Counted from the stretch's first letter, positions 35,857 through 44,697 are shown. The stretch is 56,123 nucleotides of DNA from Actinomyces oris (GCF_001937665.1 NZ_MSKL01000023.1:10887-67009), one strand, 5' to 3'. Made by a program: numbers and translations. The notes: a model not told the origin generated them from the sequence alone.

Positions 35857-36765
35857 ATGACAGATACGCTCACGATCACCGTCATCGAGCCCGAGGAGCT
35901 CGCGCCTGTGGGACGCCTGGGGGAGTGGCTCTTCGCCGAGGGCGCCACGCTGCGCATGGTGCGTCCCTGGCGGGGCGACCCCATTCCCGGCCTGGATGAG
36001 ATCGGCGACGGCCTCGTCGTGCTGGGCGGCTCCATGAGCGCCCACGACGAGGGCGACCACCCCTGGCTGGCGGACCTGCGTGAGCTGCTGCGCGGCGTCG
36101 TCGCCGACGACGTCCCCGCCATCGCCATCTGCCTGGGGGCCCAGGTGGCCGCCGAGGCCCTCGGGGGCTCCACGGCCGTGCCGGCGCTGGGCAATGACGA
36201 GGTCGGCGTCGTGGAGCTGACCATCACGGCCGCCGGCGAGAGCGACCCGGTCTTCGGGGCCGTGGCCGCCGAGGCCATCCGCGCCGCCCACCGCGCCGGG
36301 ATCCGCACCTCCGACGGCACCCGCTTCCCCGTCATCGTCTCCCACCACGACGCCGTCACCCACCTGCCCGAGGCCGCCATCCTGCTGGCCTCCTCCGACC
36401 GCTCCCCGGTTCACACCTGGCGGGCCGGGCGGCTCCTGGCCTTCCAGCACCACCCCGAGTCCGACCCGGCGCGCGTGGCCTACTGGCGCACCCGCGACGC
36501 CCTGAACGACCTGGCCGGCACCATGGACGCGGCCTCGCTCAAGGCCGCCCGTGACGCCCTGGAGGTGGCCGCCGGCCGGAGCGCCGCGCCGGGCGCCGCC
36601 GGAACTCACGGGGCCACGGCCGCCGACCTGCCCGAGGCGGCCGCGAGCGCCGGGGCCGCCGCCCGCGAGGAGGCCGAGAGGGTCGACCCCGCCATCCAGG
36701 CCTTCGGCCGCACCCTGGCCCGCGTCCTCGTGCGCAACGTGCGCGCCCGCCGCCTGTCGCGCTGA
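35857..36765 (+). CDS. Class I glutamine amidotransferase-like protein
   Basis: A 302-residue cytosolic protein. The nucleophile elbow AICLGAQ holds the catalytic Cys, and FQHHPESD near residue 195 gives His and Glu of the triad. GDGLVVLGGSMSAHD matches the GMP-synthase-like oxyanion region. The last 90 residues are an Ala-rich helical extension. No synthase partner gene is adjacent, so the acceptor is unknown. CAGAAT lies 7 nt before the ATG, a possible leaderless promoter. It diverges from the TPM gene. Confidence 0.85.
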   Translation: MTDTLTITVIEPEELAPVGRLGEWLFAEGATLRMVRPWRGDPIPGLDEIGDGLVVLGGSMSAHDEGDHPWLADLRELLRGVVADDVPAIAICLGAQVAAEALGGSTAVPALGNDEVGVVELTITAAGESDPVFGAVAAEAIRAAHRAGIRTSDGTRFPVIVSHHDAVTHLPEAAILLASSDRSPVHTWRAGRLLAFQHHPESDPARVAYWRTRDALNDLAGTMDAASLKAARDALEVAAGRSAAPGAAGTHGATAADLPEAAASAGAAAREEAERVDPAIQAFGRTLARVLVRNVRARRLSR

Positions 36766-36831
36766 GCGGGTCGCCGGACCCGGCCGGCCCGGTGTGCCTG
36801 GTGGTGCGCCTGGTTGGCCGTCGGGTCGGGC

Positions 36832-38526
36832 TCAGCCGTCCTCGGCGAGGTCCTCGGCGTCGATGATGGCGTAGGCGTAGCCCTGCTCGGCCAGGAAGCG
36901 CTGCCGGTGGGCGGCGTACTCCTGGTCGGCGGTGTCGCGGGCGACAACCGTGTAGAAGTGGGCCTGGCGGCCGTCCTCCTTGGGGCGCACGATCCGGCCG
37001 AGCCGCTGGGCCTCCTCCTGGCGCGATCCGAAGGAGCCCGAGACCTGGACCGCCACGCTCGCCCCGGGCAGGTCGATGGAGAAGTTCGCGACCTTGGAGA
37101 CCACGAGCGTGCGGATCTCCCCGCAGCGGAAGGCGTCGTAGAGGCGCTGGCGCTCGCGCACCGTCGTCGAGCCGGTGATGACGGGTGCGTCCAGGTGCTC
37201 GGCGATCTCGGTGAGCTGATCCACGTACTGGCCGATGACCAGGGCCGACTCGCCCTCATGGCGGGCCAGGAGGGCGTCGATGATCGGCAGTTTGTGCGGT
37301 GAGCAGGCGGCCAGGCGGTAGCGCTCCTCGGGCTCGGCGGTCGCGTAGGCCATGCGCTCGCCGGCGTCGAGGGTCAGGCGCACCTCGGTGCAGATCGCCG
37401 GGGCGATCCAGCCCTGGTTCTCCAGGTCCTTCCAGGGGGCGTCGTAGCGCTTGGGACCGATGAGGCTGAAGACCTCGTCCTCGCGGCCGTCCTCGCGCAC
37501 GAGGGTCGCCGTCAGACCCAGGCGGCGGCGCGCCTGCAGGTCCGCGGTCATCCGGAAGATCGGGGCGGGCAGGAGGTGGACCTCGTCGTAGACGATGAGC
37601 CCCCAGTCGTGGGAGTCCAGCAGGTCCAGGTGCGGGTAGACGCCCTTCCGGCGGGTGGTCAGGACCTGGTAGGTGGCGATCGTGACGGGGCGGACCTCCT
37701 TGCGCGAGCCGGAGTACTCGCCGATCTCCTCCTCGGTCAGGGTGGTGAAGCGCATGAGCTCCTCCTTCCACTGACGCGCCGAGACCGCGTTGGTGACCAG
37801 GATGAGCGTCGTCGTCGAGCTCCTGGCCATGGAGGCGGCGCCCACGAGGGTCTTGCCGGCCCCGCACGGCAGGACGACCACGCCCGAGCCCCCCGCCCAG
37901 AAGCTCTCCACCGCCTCGGACTGGTAGGGGCGCAGCTGGAAGGTGCTGGGGGAGTCGGTCAGCGTGATGGGGTGGGCCTCGCCGTCGACGTAGCCGGCCA
38001 GGTCCTCGGCCGGCCAGCCCAGCTTGATGAGTACCTGCTTGAGGTGGCCCCGCTCCGAGGGGTGGACGACAACGTCGGCCTCCCCGAGCCGGGTCCCCAG
38101 CAGGCCCTTGGTGCGCTTGGAGCGCATGACCTCCTCCAGGACCGGCACGTCGGTGGCGTGCAGGACCAGGCCGTGGGCGGGGTCGGTGAGGAGCTGGAGG
38201 CGGCCGTAGCGGCTCATCGTCTCGGCGATCTCGGTGAGCAGGGCGTGCGGCACCGGGAAGCGCGAGTGGGTGATGAGGGTGTGGACGACCGTCTCTGCGT
38301 CCAGGCCCGCGGCGCGCGCGTTCCACAGGGCCAGCGGGGTGATCCGGTAGGTGTGGATATGCTCGGGGGCGCGCTCCAGCTCGGCGAAGGCGGCGATGGC
38401 GCGGCGGGCCTGCCCGGCCCGGGGGTGGGCGACCTCCAGGAGGACGGACTTGTCGGACTGGACGATGAGCGGGCCGTCGGGGACCGACGACACCGGGGAC
38501 GCAGGATCGCTGGGCGTGGCGGACAT
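36832..38526 (-). CDS. XPB/Rad25-type DNA repair helicase
   Basis: A 564-residue SF2 helicase. An N-terminal XPB-specific damage-recognition region (SDKSVLLEVAHPRAGQARRA onward) precedes Walker A LPCGAGKTLVGAA and the DEVH box IVYDEVHLLPAP. RLGLTATLVREDGRE (TAT motif), FSIDLPGASVAVQVSGSFG and the QEEAQRLGRIVRPKE motif VI follow. Bacterial XPB unwinds 3' to 5'. The start at 38526 gives MSATPSDP and has GATACT 7 nt upstream, so leaderless expression is possible. The helicase-associated gene at 39407 is its usual genomic partner (compare M. tuberculosis ercc3 and its neighbour). Confidence 0.92.
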   Translation of the reverse strand: MSATPSDPASPVSSVPDGPLIVQSDKSVLLEVAHPRAGQARRAIAAFAELERAPEHIHTYRITPLALWNARAAGLDAETVVHTLITHSRFPVPHALLTEIAETMSRYGRLQLLTDPAHGLVLHATDVPVLEEVMRSKRTKGLLGTRLGEADVVVHPSERGHLKQVLIKLGWPAEDLAGYVDGEAHPITLTDSPSTFQLRPYQSEAVESFWAGGSGVVVLPCGAGKTLVGAASMARSSTTTLILVTNAVSARQWKEELMRFTTLTEEEIGEYSGSRKEVRPVTIATYQVLTTRRKGVYPHLDLLDSHDWGLIVYDEVHLLPAPIFRMTADLQARRRLGLTATLVREDGREDEVFSLIGPKRYDAPWKDLENQGWIAPAICTEVRLTLDAGERMAYATAEPEERYRLAACSPHKLPIIDALLARHEGESALVIGQYVDQLTEIAEHLDAPVITGSTTVRERQRLYDAFRCGEIRTLVVSKVANFSIDLPGASVAVQVSGSFGSRQEEAQRLGRIVRPKEDGRQAHFYTVVARDTADQEYAAHRQRFLAEQGYAYAIIDAEDLAEDG

Positions 38527-38806
38527 GGGCGGGAGTATCCCAAGCCGGGGCGCCGCGCCGCCGTGACGGAGGAGACGTTCCTCTTCCAGCGGGAGGGGCG
38601 AGCCAGCCGGCGTCATGCCCGGGCGCGCGTAGCTGACAGCGCTACCGACAGTGACGTTGCGCCAACATTCAGCTCATGCCCGCGTGCCGGATGGCCCGGA
38701 TCCTGGGCTGCAGCGGCGGCGCGTGAGTCGTCGGGCGCGAGTTCGAGCCCTGGATGCGGGTCGGGAGGCGCTACAGGGGGCCAGAAACGGTGACATCTGC
38801 GGGCTC

Positions 38807-38929
38807 GTGTCCAAATCGGTGACAAAGGCGCGAGACGGGCTCCGGCCTGCGAAAGAAAACCGCATGATTCCACGGTTCGCGTTGCCGGCCTCAGGGGCGG
38901 TCGGGTCCCTTTGTCTCCGATTTGGACAC
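38807..38929. repeat. Long-hairpin intergenic element, family C copy 2 (123 bp)
   Basis: Arms 38807-38828 and 38908-38929 are 22-bp inverted repeats with 21 matches (GTGTCCAAATCGG ... CCGATTTGGACAC). A central stem AACCG/CGGTT (38858-38862, 38873-38877) closes the loop CATGATTCCA. Flanking CCGGC/GCCGG and GCGA/TCGC pairings extend the fold. The rest of the 483-bp gap (38527-39009) shows no gene. Confidence 0.9.
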
Positions 38930-38997
38930 CAGCGCCCTCCCCGAGGCCCGGCCGGGTCTCCTTCCATAGGATGAGGTATCCAATCGGGCGGACTGTT

Positions 38998-39003
38998 TAG
39001 GGT
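38998..39003 (+). promoter_or_regulatory. -10 box TAGGGT for leaderless small membrane gene
   Basis: TAGGGT ends 6 nt before ATG 39010. The gap GGCGGT is a poor ribosome site. Confidence 0.45.
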
Positions 39004-39009
39004 GGCGGT

Positions 39010-39309
39010 ATGAACAATGAGCTCAATCAGACTGGAGGCGACCACGAGGCGTCCGGCGCCGGTCAGCGCGGCCGCTGGGCTGCCTGGTCGGAGGTCATCG
39101 AGGATGCCTTCAAGCCGCCTCAGGGGCCGGCTACGCCGTGGTTCTGGCCCATGATCTACGGAACTATGCTGGGGGTCGCGATGGGTGTGGCGGCACCGGG
39201 TCCCTGGTTCTTGTGGCTGCCGGTGGGGTGGGCAATGGGCCTGGCCCTCGGAACCGCCTTCAAGACGAGTGAGGACTCGGAGTCTTCCGAGGAGACGGAG
39301 GCTGAGTAG
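39010..39309 (+). CDS. Small two-helix membrane protein
   Basis: A 99-residue protein. About 45 polar residues precede two hydrophobic segments (FWPMIYGTMLGVAMGVAAPG and WFLWLPVGWAMGLALGTAF). A short acidic tail (SEDSESSEETEAE) ends the protein. It sits between the XPB helicase and its helicase-associated partner and has its own terminator. Function not known. Confidence 0.65.
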   Translation: MNNELNQTGGDHEASGAGQRGRWAAWSEVIEDAFKPPQGPATPWFWPMIYGTMLGVAMGVAAPGPWFLWLPVGWAMGLALGTAFKTSEDSESSEETEAE

Positions 39310-39357
39310 TCGGCGCCGGCGGTTGGTGTCGGCCTCACTCTTAGTCCAGGCTCTTCA

Positions 39358-39390
39358 CCCCGCCCCACTCTGTCCGTGAGTGGGGCGGGG
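39358..39390 (+). terminator. Rho-independent terminator overlapping the next promoter
   Basis: CCCCGCCCCACTC (39358-39370) and GAGTGGGGCGGGG (39378-39390) form a 13-bp perfect stem with a 7-nt loop. The following GCGTATTTT supplies a short T-run. Confidence 0.85.
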
Positions 39391-39393
39391 GCG

Positions 39394-39399
39394 TATTTT
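39394..39399 (+). promoter_or_regulatory. -10 box TATTTT for the helicase-associated gene
   Basis: TATTTT starts 4 bp after the terminator stem and ends 7 nt before ATG 39407. Any -35 element would fall inside the hairpin DNA. Confidence 0.5.
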
Positions 39400-39406
39400 G
39401 GTGCGG

Positions 39407-41974
39407 ATGAGCCCTTCCGCCTCCACCCAGGACCTCGCCGTGCACCTGACGGCGCTGCCGGACCGAGAGGTCGCCGCCCTGCTGGTGGCGCGCCCCGACC
39501 TGGTCGCACCGCCGTCCTCCTCCTTCCTGGCGCTGGCGACCCGCGCCGGGGCTCAGGGCAGCATCGAGCACGCCCTGGCCGGGCTGGATGCACCGACGCT
39601 GGCCGTGGCCGAGGCGGTGGTGGCTCTCAGTCAGCTCGATGAGTCGGGCCAGGCCAACGGAACCGGGCCAACCGAAGTCACTGAGGGCGCCGAGGCAGCC
39701 GGGGATGGACTCGCCGATGCGGCCGGTGGGGCCGGTGGTGAACCGGCCGGCAGCGAGCCGGCCAGCGATCCCGCAGGCCATCCGGCCAATCCGGCCAATC
39801 CGGACAGTGCTGACAGTGCTGACAGTGCTGACCTTGCCGGGCTGGTCGCCGCCCACCTGCCGCTGCCTGCCGAGCAGGCCACCGAGGCTCTGGGACAGCT
39901 GAGTCGGCTGGCGCTCGTCGTCGAGGGCAGGCCCGTGGCCGCGCTGGAGGCGGCCTTCGGGCCGCACCCCTTCGGCCTGGGGCCCTGGGCCGCCGAGCCC
40001 CTGAGCGCCGAGCAGCTGCCACCCACCCTGGAGGAGCTGATCGAGGACGCCGCCGGCGATGGCGGCGAGCCGGTCGTCCCGACAGCCTCCGTGGAGATGC
40101 TCCAGGCCCTCACCTGGGGGCCGCCCGCCGGCACCCTGCGCGCGGGCGGCTCCGCGCCGGGGGCGGCCCCGCTCATCGAACGCGGCTGGCTGGAGCGCAG
40201 CAGCGACCCCAGCGGGCGCACCCGCTTCATCCTGCCGCGTCAGGTCGCCCTCGCCCTGCGCGGCGGACGCTTGACCCGCGAGCCCCTCACCGCACCCGAG
40301 GCCGGCGACCTGGAGACGGTGGGCGCCGACGTCGTCGCCTCCGAGTCCTCCTTCCACGCCGAGGAGACCATCCGGCTCGTGGCCGCCCTCCTGGAGGAGT
40401 GGGGCCGCGAGGGCGGGACGATCCGCCGCACCGGCGGAGTGAGCGCGCGTGCCCTGGCCCGCACCGCCGACGCCCTCGACCTGGAGGTCGACGCGGCCGC
40501 CCGCATCGTCGAGATCACCGCGGGCGCCGGGCTCCTGGGGCTCGACGACGACGGCGCCACCTGGGTGCCCTCCTCCCTGGCAGCCGGCTGGCTCGCCGAC
40601 AGCCTTCCCCAGCGCTGGGCGCCGCTCGCCCTGGCCTGGTCGGGCAGCGCCCGCACCCCCTGGCTGGCGGGCACGCGCGACGACGACGGAACCCTGCGCG
40701 CCGTCCTCGACCCGGACCTGGAGGCCGGGTGGGCGGCGCGACTGCGCGCCCGAGTGCTCGCCCTCCTGGGTGACCTCCCGCAGGGGACCAGCACCACCCC
40801 TGCCTTCGTGCGGGCGGCCCTGACCTGGGAGAGCCCCCGGCGCACCATCCCGGGCGGGGCGATCTCCGCGGTCCTGGCCGAGGCCGATGCTCTCGGGATC
40901 ACCGGCGCCGGGGCACTGACCGAGGCCGGCAGGATCCTCGCCCGACGGGCGGCGGCGAGCCTCGACGAGCAGGACGCGGGACTCAGCGGCAGCCTCCTCG
41001 GTACCAGTCGCGCCGAGGAGGCGGGCGGCGACGCGCTCGCCGAGTCGCTGTCGGATGACGAGATCCTCGCAGCCCTGGAGGCGGCGCTCGCGGCGGACCT
41101 GCCGGCCGCCGTCGAGACGATCCTCGTCCAGTCCGACCTCACCGCCATCGTGCCCGGTTGGCCCGCCCCCGAGCTGGCCGCGCTGCTGGAACGCACGAGC
41201 GTCGTCGAGTCGCGCGGCGGGGCGCTCACGGTGCGCTTCACCCCTGAGTCGGTGCGCGGCGCGCTCGACGTCGGTTACCGGGCCGAGGAGATCACCCAGG
41301 CGATCGGCCGCTACAGTCCCACGCCCCTGCCGGACTCCTTGAGCGTGCTCATCCAGGACGCGGCCCGCCACCACGGGGCGGTGCGGGTGCGGGCCGTGTC
41401 CGCGCTGCTGCGGATCGGCGATGAGGCGACGGCCGCCGGGCTCCTGGTCGAACCGCGATTGAAGGACCTCGGCCTGGACCAGGTGGCTCCCGGGATCCTC
41501 GTGGCCACGGCCAGCGCCGGGCAGGTGCTGCGCGAGCTGCGCGCCTCCGGGCTGGCGCCGGTGACCGAGGACGCCGGCGGCCACCTGGTGGTCGGATCGG
41601 CCACCGCGCAGCAGGCGCGCCGGGCCCCTGAGCCCTCACGCCCCGGCAGCGAGCACTCGGTGCGACGGCGTCGGCCCGGGAGGCGTGAGCTGACGACCCT
41701 CGTGGGGCGGCTGCGTGTGGGGCAGGAGGCGCTGCAGGCCGCCGGAGAGACGGCTGTGGCCACCGACCCGGTGCACGCCCTGGCGGTGCTGCGCCAGGCC
41801 CAGTCCTCGCGCTCGCGGCTGCGGCTGAGTCTGGCCGGCCCCGACGGCGCCGTGCAGGAGCGTCAGGTGCGGGTCATGGCCGTGGAGCCCGGGCGGGTGC
41901 GCCTGCGCGACGTCGTGCGCGAGACCGAGCTGACCGTCGCCGTCCACCGCATCGTCTCGGTCGAGGCGAACTGA
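39407..41974 (+). CDS. Helicase-associated domain protein (XPB partner)
   Basis: An 855-residue protein without ATPase motifs. The C-terminal part (VETILVQSDLTAIVPGWPAP, LTVRFTPESVRGALDVGY, GRYSPTPLPDSLSVLIQDAA) is the helicase C-terminal/XPB-associated domain found in an actinobacterial gene that neighbours XPB. The N-terminal part is helical, winged-helix-like and interrupted by a low-complexity stretch (about residues 85-145). That stretch is encoded by 9-bp tandem repeats near 39782-39829. A role in DNA repair with XPB is inferred from family and context. Confidence 0.82.
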   Translation: MSPSASTQDLAVHLTALPDREVAALLVARPDLVAPPSSSFLALATRAGAQGSIEHALAGLDAPTLAVAEAVVALSQLDESGQANGTGPTEVTEGAEAAGDGLADAAGGAGGEPAGSEPASDPAGHPANPANPDSADSADSADLAGLVAAHLPLPAEQATEALGQLSRLALVVEGRPVAALEAAFGPHPFGLGPWAAEPLSAEQLPPTLEELIEDAAGDGGEPVVPTASVEMLQALTWGPPAGTLRAGGSAPGAAPLIERGWLERSSDPSGRTRFILPRQVALALRGGRLTREPLTAPEAGDLETVGADVVASESSFHAEETIRLVAALLEEWGREGGTIRRTGGVSARALARTADALDLEVDAAARIVEITAGAGLLGLDDDGATWVPSSLAAGWLADSLPQRWAPLALAWSGSARTPWLAGTRDDDGTLRAVLDPDLEAGWAARLRARVLALLGDLPQGTSTTPAFVRAALTWESPRRTIPGGAISAVLAEADALGITGAGALTEAGRILARRAAASLDEQDAGLSGSLLGTSRAEEAGGDALAESLSDDEILAALEAALAADLPAAVETILVQSDLTAIVPGWPAPELAALLERTSVVESRGGALTVRFTPESVRGALDVGYRAEEITQAIGRYSPTPLPDSLSVLIQDAARHHGAVRVRAVSALLRIGDEATAAGLLVEPRLKDLGLDQVAPGILVATASAGQVLRELRASGLAPVTEDAGGHLVVGSATAQQARRAPEPSRPGSEHSVRRRRPGRRELTTLVGRLRVGQEALQAAGETAVATDPVHALAVLRQAQSSRSRLRLSLAGPDGAVQERQVRVMAVEPGRVRLRDVVRETELTVAVHRIVSVEAN

Positions 41975-41987
41975 CGGTTCTCTCACT

Positions 41988-42049
41988 CACCGACAAAATC
42001 TTCAAAAACGACGCGGAGCCGCGTCGATTACGAAGATTCGGTCGAAGTG
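41988..42049. repeat. Nested intergenic palindrome, family A copy 3 (degenerate arms)
   Basis: The right arm GAAGATTCGGTCGAAGTG (42032-42049) matches copies 1 and 2 closely. The left arm (41988-42003) has lost 2 bp and changed two bases. The inner stem CGACGCGG/CCGCGTCG (42009-42016, 42019-42026) is perfect. It lies just upstream of the DUF3027 promoter. Confidence 0.8.
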
Positions 42050-42114
42050 TTGGAGGGCGGGCCGGTGTGCCCAGGCCAACCCGTGCGGGCCGGGGCAGTT
42101 TCAGGAGCCTCCCC

Positions 42115-42120
42115 TACACT
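42115..42120 (+). promoter_or_regulatory. -10 box TACACT for leaderless DUF3027 gene
   Basis: TACACT ends 6 nt before the GTG at 42127, with no Shine-Dalgarno sequence between. It fixes that GTG as start. Confidence 0.55.
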
Positions 42121-42126
42121 GGCCGG

Positions 42127-43836
42127 GTGACCGACACGATCGACTCTCACACCAACGCCTCGGGCGAGCCCACGACCGGGACCGGATCGGGTTCTTCGGC
42201 GGGCGCCGCCACCGGGGCGCGCACCTCGACGGCGACCCTGGAGCGCCCGGCCCCGGGCGCGGCCTCGCCGGCCACTGTGCCGCGCGCCGGCGCCCTGCCG
42301 ACCCCCAGCCAGCAGGCCCAGGCCGCCAAGGACAAGACCCTCACCTCTCCGGCCGCCATCGAGCTCGCCCGCCACGCGCTGGAGGAGGTCACCGACCCCA
42401 TCACCGTCGGCGAGTACCTGGCCGCCGTCCCCGACGCCGAGCGCCTCGTCACCCACCTGTTCGACTGCACCCTGAGCGGTTACCGCGGCTGGCGCTGGGC
42501 GGTCACGCTCAGCCGCGTCCCGCGCGGCCGCACCGCCACCGTCTGCGAGATGGGGCTCCTCCCCGGCGAGGATGCCCTCCTCGCACCCGCCTGGGTCCCG
42601 TGGGCCGAGCGCCTCGAACCCGGCGACATCACCCGCTCCGACCGCCTGCCCCGCAAGGAGACCGACGAGCGCCTCGAACCCGGGTGGGAGGCCACCGGTA
42701 AGGACGCCGACGCCGTCGCCCTGGACCAGCTCGACCTGGGCCGCCCCCGGGTCCTGAGCGCCCAGGGCGTCGCCAGCGCCGCCGAGCGCTGGTACGGCGG
42801 CGACCACGGCCCCGACGCCGAGGGCGTCCGCAAGGCCCACGCCACCTGCTCCACCTGCGGCTTCTTCCTGCCCATGGCCGGTGCCCTGCGCGCCATCTTC
42901 GGCGTGTGCGCCAACGAGTGGGCCCCCGACGACGGCAGCGTCGTCTCCCTGGACCACGGCTGCGGCGCCCACTCCGAGACCGACCTGCCCGACCAGGGCC
43001 CGGAGTGGCCCATCAACCCCTCGCGGGTCGACGACCACCTCATGGTGCCGCTGAGCACCAACGGGCTCGACCTGCGCGAGGGCCACAGCATCGCCGAGAT
43101 CGCCGCCCAGCAGTCCGACGACGTCGACGGCGAGCCGGGCGGCGCCCCCGCCGAGGACGCGGCAGACGCGCCCGGTCAGGGAGCCGATGCGGAGTCGTCG
43201 GCTCGGGACACCGACGCCCCGGCCGATGCTGACAGGGCCGCCGCCGACTCCGACGGCGCCGCTGACGAAGCCGCCGGCGCTGACGCCTCAGGCACTCAGG
43301 CCGAGGCCGGCGCCTCTGGTGCGGATGCCACCGCGCCCGCAGCGGAGGAGCGGCCGGAGGCATCCGGGACGAAGGCTGGCAAGAAGTCCGGCAAGACTGA
43401 GCAGAAGCCCGCCGCGAAGCGCTCTCGTCGTGCGGCCACCTCGACGCGCCGCCTTCGTACGGCCGACTCGCCGGAGGAAGCCTCCGCGGAACGCAGCAGC
43501 CGCCTGGTGGAGCTCGACCTGGGGGACCTGGAGAGGGCGACCGCAGCGGCGTCGGCCTCGTCGGCCCCCGATGCCGCGGTCGCCGGCCTGTCCCTCGCGG
43601 CGACCGCGGAGCCGTCCTCACCGGCCCCCGCCGGCGGTGAGCCCAGTGACACGTCCAGCGAGCGCGCCGCCTCGGCCCGCGCCGCCGTCGCCGGCCTGTC
43701 CCTCGCCCTCGGGATCGACGTGCCCCAGGGCGACGCGGCCTCCGAGGCCACCGAGAATGTTGAGGCAGGTGCCTCCGTGGAGCAGACACCGCGGACCCTC
43801 GCCGAGCTCGAGGCCATCCTGCCCAACCGCTCCTGA
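42127..43836 (+). CDS. DUF3027-domain protein
   Basis: A 569-residue actinobacterial protein. The DUF3027 domain spans about residues 60-325: TVGEYLAAVPDAERLVTHLF, GYRGWRWAVTLSRVPR, then a paired-cysteine segment (HATCSTCGFFLPMAGAL, GVCANEW, DHGCGAHSETD) that looks like a metal site. The remaining 240 residues are Ala/Asp/Glu/Ser-rich and disordered, with a basic patch (KRSRRAATSTRR). The biochemical role is unknown. A start at GTG 42127 fits the leaderless box. Confidence 0.85.
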   Translation: MTDTIDSHTNASGEPTTGTGSGSSAGAATGARTSTATLERPAPGAASPATVPRAGALPTPSQQAQAAKDKTLTSPAAIELARHALEEVTDPITVGEYLAAVPDAERLVTHLFDCTLSGYRGWRWAVTLSRVPRGRTATVCEMGLLPGEDALLAPAWVPWAERLEPGDITRSDRLPRKETDERLEPGWEATGKDADAVALDQLDLGRPRVLSAQGVASAAERWYGGDHGPDAEGVRKAHATCSTCGFFLPMAGALRAIFGVCANEWAPDDGSVVSLDHGCGAHSETDLPDQGPEWPINPSRVDDHLMVPLSTNGLDLREGHSIAEIAAQQSDDVDGEPGGAPAEDAADAPGQGADAESSARDTDAPADADRAAADSDGAADEAAGADASGTQAEAGASGADATAPAAEERPEASGTKAGKKSGKTEQKPAAKRSRRAATSTRRLRTADSPEEASAERSSRLVELDLGDLERATAAASASSAPDAAVAGLSLAATAEPSSPAPAGGEPSDTSSERAASARAAVAGLSLALGIDVPQGDAASEATENVEAGASVEQTPRTLAELEAILPNRS

Positions 43837-43860
43837 AGCCGCGTCAGCCGCGGCCCGTCA

Positions 43861-44697
43861 TCATGCCTCGGCGAGGCGCTTGGCGGTCGCCAGCACCTCA
43901 TCGAGCATCGCTTCGGTGAGCCGACCGGTGAACGTGTTCTGCTGGCTGGGGTGGTAGCTGCCGAGCAGCGTCACCGCTCTGCCGTCGGGCCTGGTCAGCT
44001 CCGCCGTCGCCCCGTGGCCGAAGCGCGGCTGGGGGCGGGGGAGGGCCCATCCGGCCTCGCGGGTGACCCGCAGCACCGCGCCCCATCCGATCCCGCCCAG
44101 CGCCAGCAGCACCTTGACCTCAGGCATGAGGGCGATCTCGCGGGCGAGCCACGGCGCGCAGGTGGCGCGCTCGACGGTCGTCGGCTTGTTGGCGGGCGGG
44201 GCGCAACGCACGGCGGCGCCCATGCGCGCCCCGATGAGTTGCTGCCCGTCGCCGGCCGCCGTCGAGGCGGGGGACGTCGCCAGGCCGGCCCGGTGGAAGG
44301 CCGCCCACAGCCAGTCCCCGGAGCGGTCCCCGGTGAACATGCGGCCGGTGCGGTTCGCCCCATTGGCCGCGGGTGCCAGCCCGACGACGTAGATGCGGGC
44401 ATCCGCCGACCCGACGCTCGCCACCGGTCGCCCCCAGTACGGCTCATGGGCGAAGGAGGCGCGACGGCCGGTCCGGGCCACCTCCTCACGCCAGGCCACG
44501 AGCCGGTCGCAGGCACGGCACACCGTGATCCGGGCGTCGAGCGCGGGCAGATCCGACGATGCGCCGGCTAGGTGCGCCACATCGGCGGCCGATCGGGCCA
44601 CGGGTGTGGCGGCAGTAGCGGGATCCTCGGGCCACCCGGTCCCGGGAGGGACCGGGGAATCGAAGAACGCTCCGGTGACGGGGTGCGGATCGGCCAT
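43861..44697 (-). CDS. Uracil-DNA glycosylase family 5 (UdgB)
   Basis: A 278-residue Fe-S DNA glycosylase. Family-5 motif A reads GLAPAANGANRTGRMFTGD. The closing motif is SYHPSQQNTFTGRLT. Cysteines at about 60, 63 (CRAC) and two later ones (VRCAPP, TCAPW) can hold a 4Fe-4S cluster. UdgB enzymes remove uracil and some deaminated purines, and lack the polar catalytic residue of family 1. The gene lies 67 bp downstream of lhr on the same strand, suggesting a repair operon. Start ATG 44697 gives MADPHP; the longer frame is unsupported. Confidence 0.9.
   Translation of the reverse strand: MADPHPVTGAFFDSPVPPGTGWPEDPATAATPVARSAADVAHLAGASSDLPALDARITVCRACDRLVAWREEVARTGRRASFAHEPYWGRPVASVGSADARIYVVGLAPAANGANRTGRMFTGDRSGDWLWAAFHRAGLATSPASTAAGDGQQLIGARMGAAVRCAPPANKPTTVERATCAPWLAREIALMPEVKVLLALGGIGWGAVLRVTREAGWALPRPQPRFGHGATAELTRPDGRAVTLLGSYHPSQQNTFTGRLTEAMLDEVLATAKRLAEA

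Noticed and set aside
39341-41584. 747-residue minus-strand open frame across the helicase-associated gene
   Set aside because: Composition is shadow-like (Gly/Gln/Arg), while the opposite strand encodes a recognisable domain protein with its own promoter.
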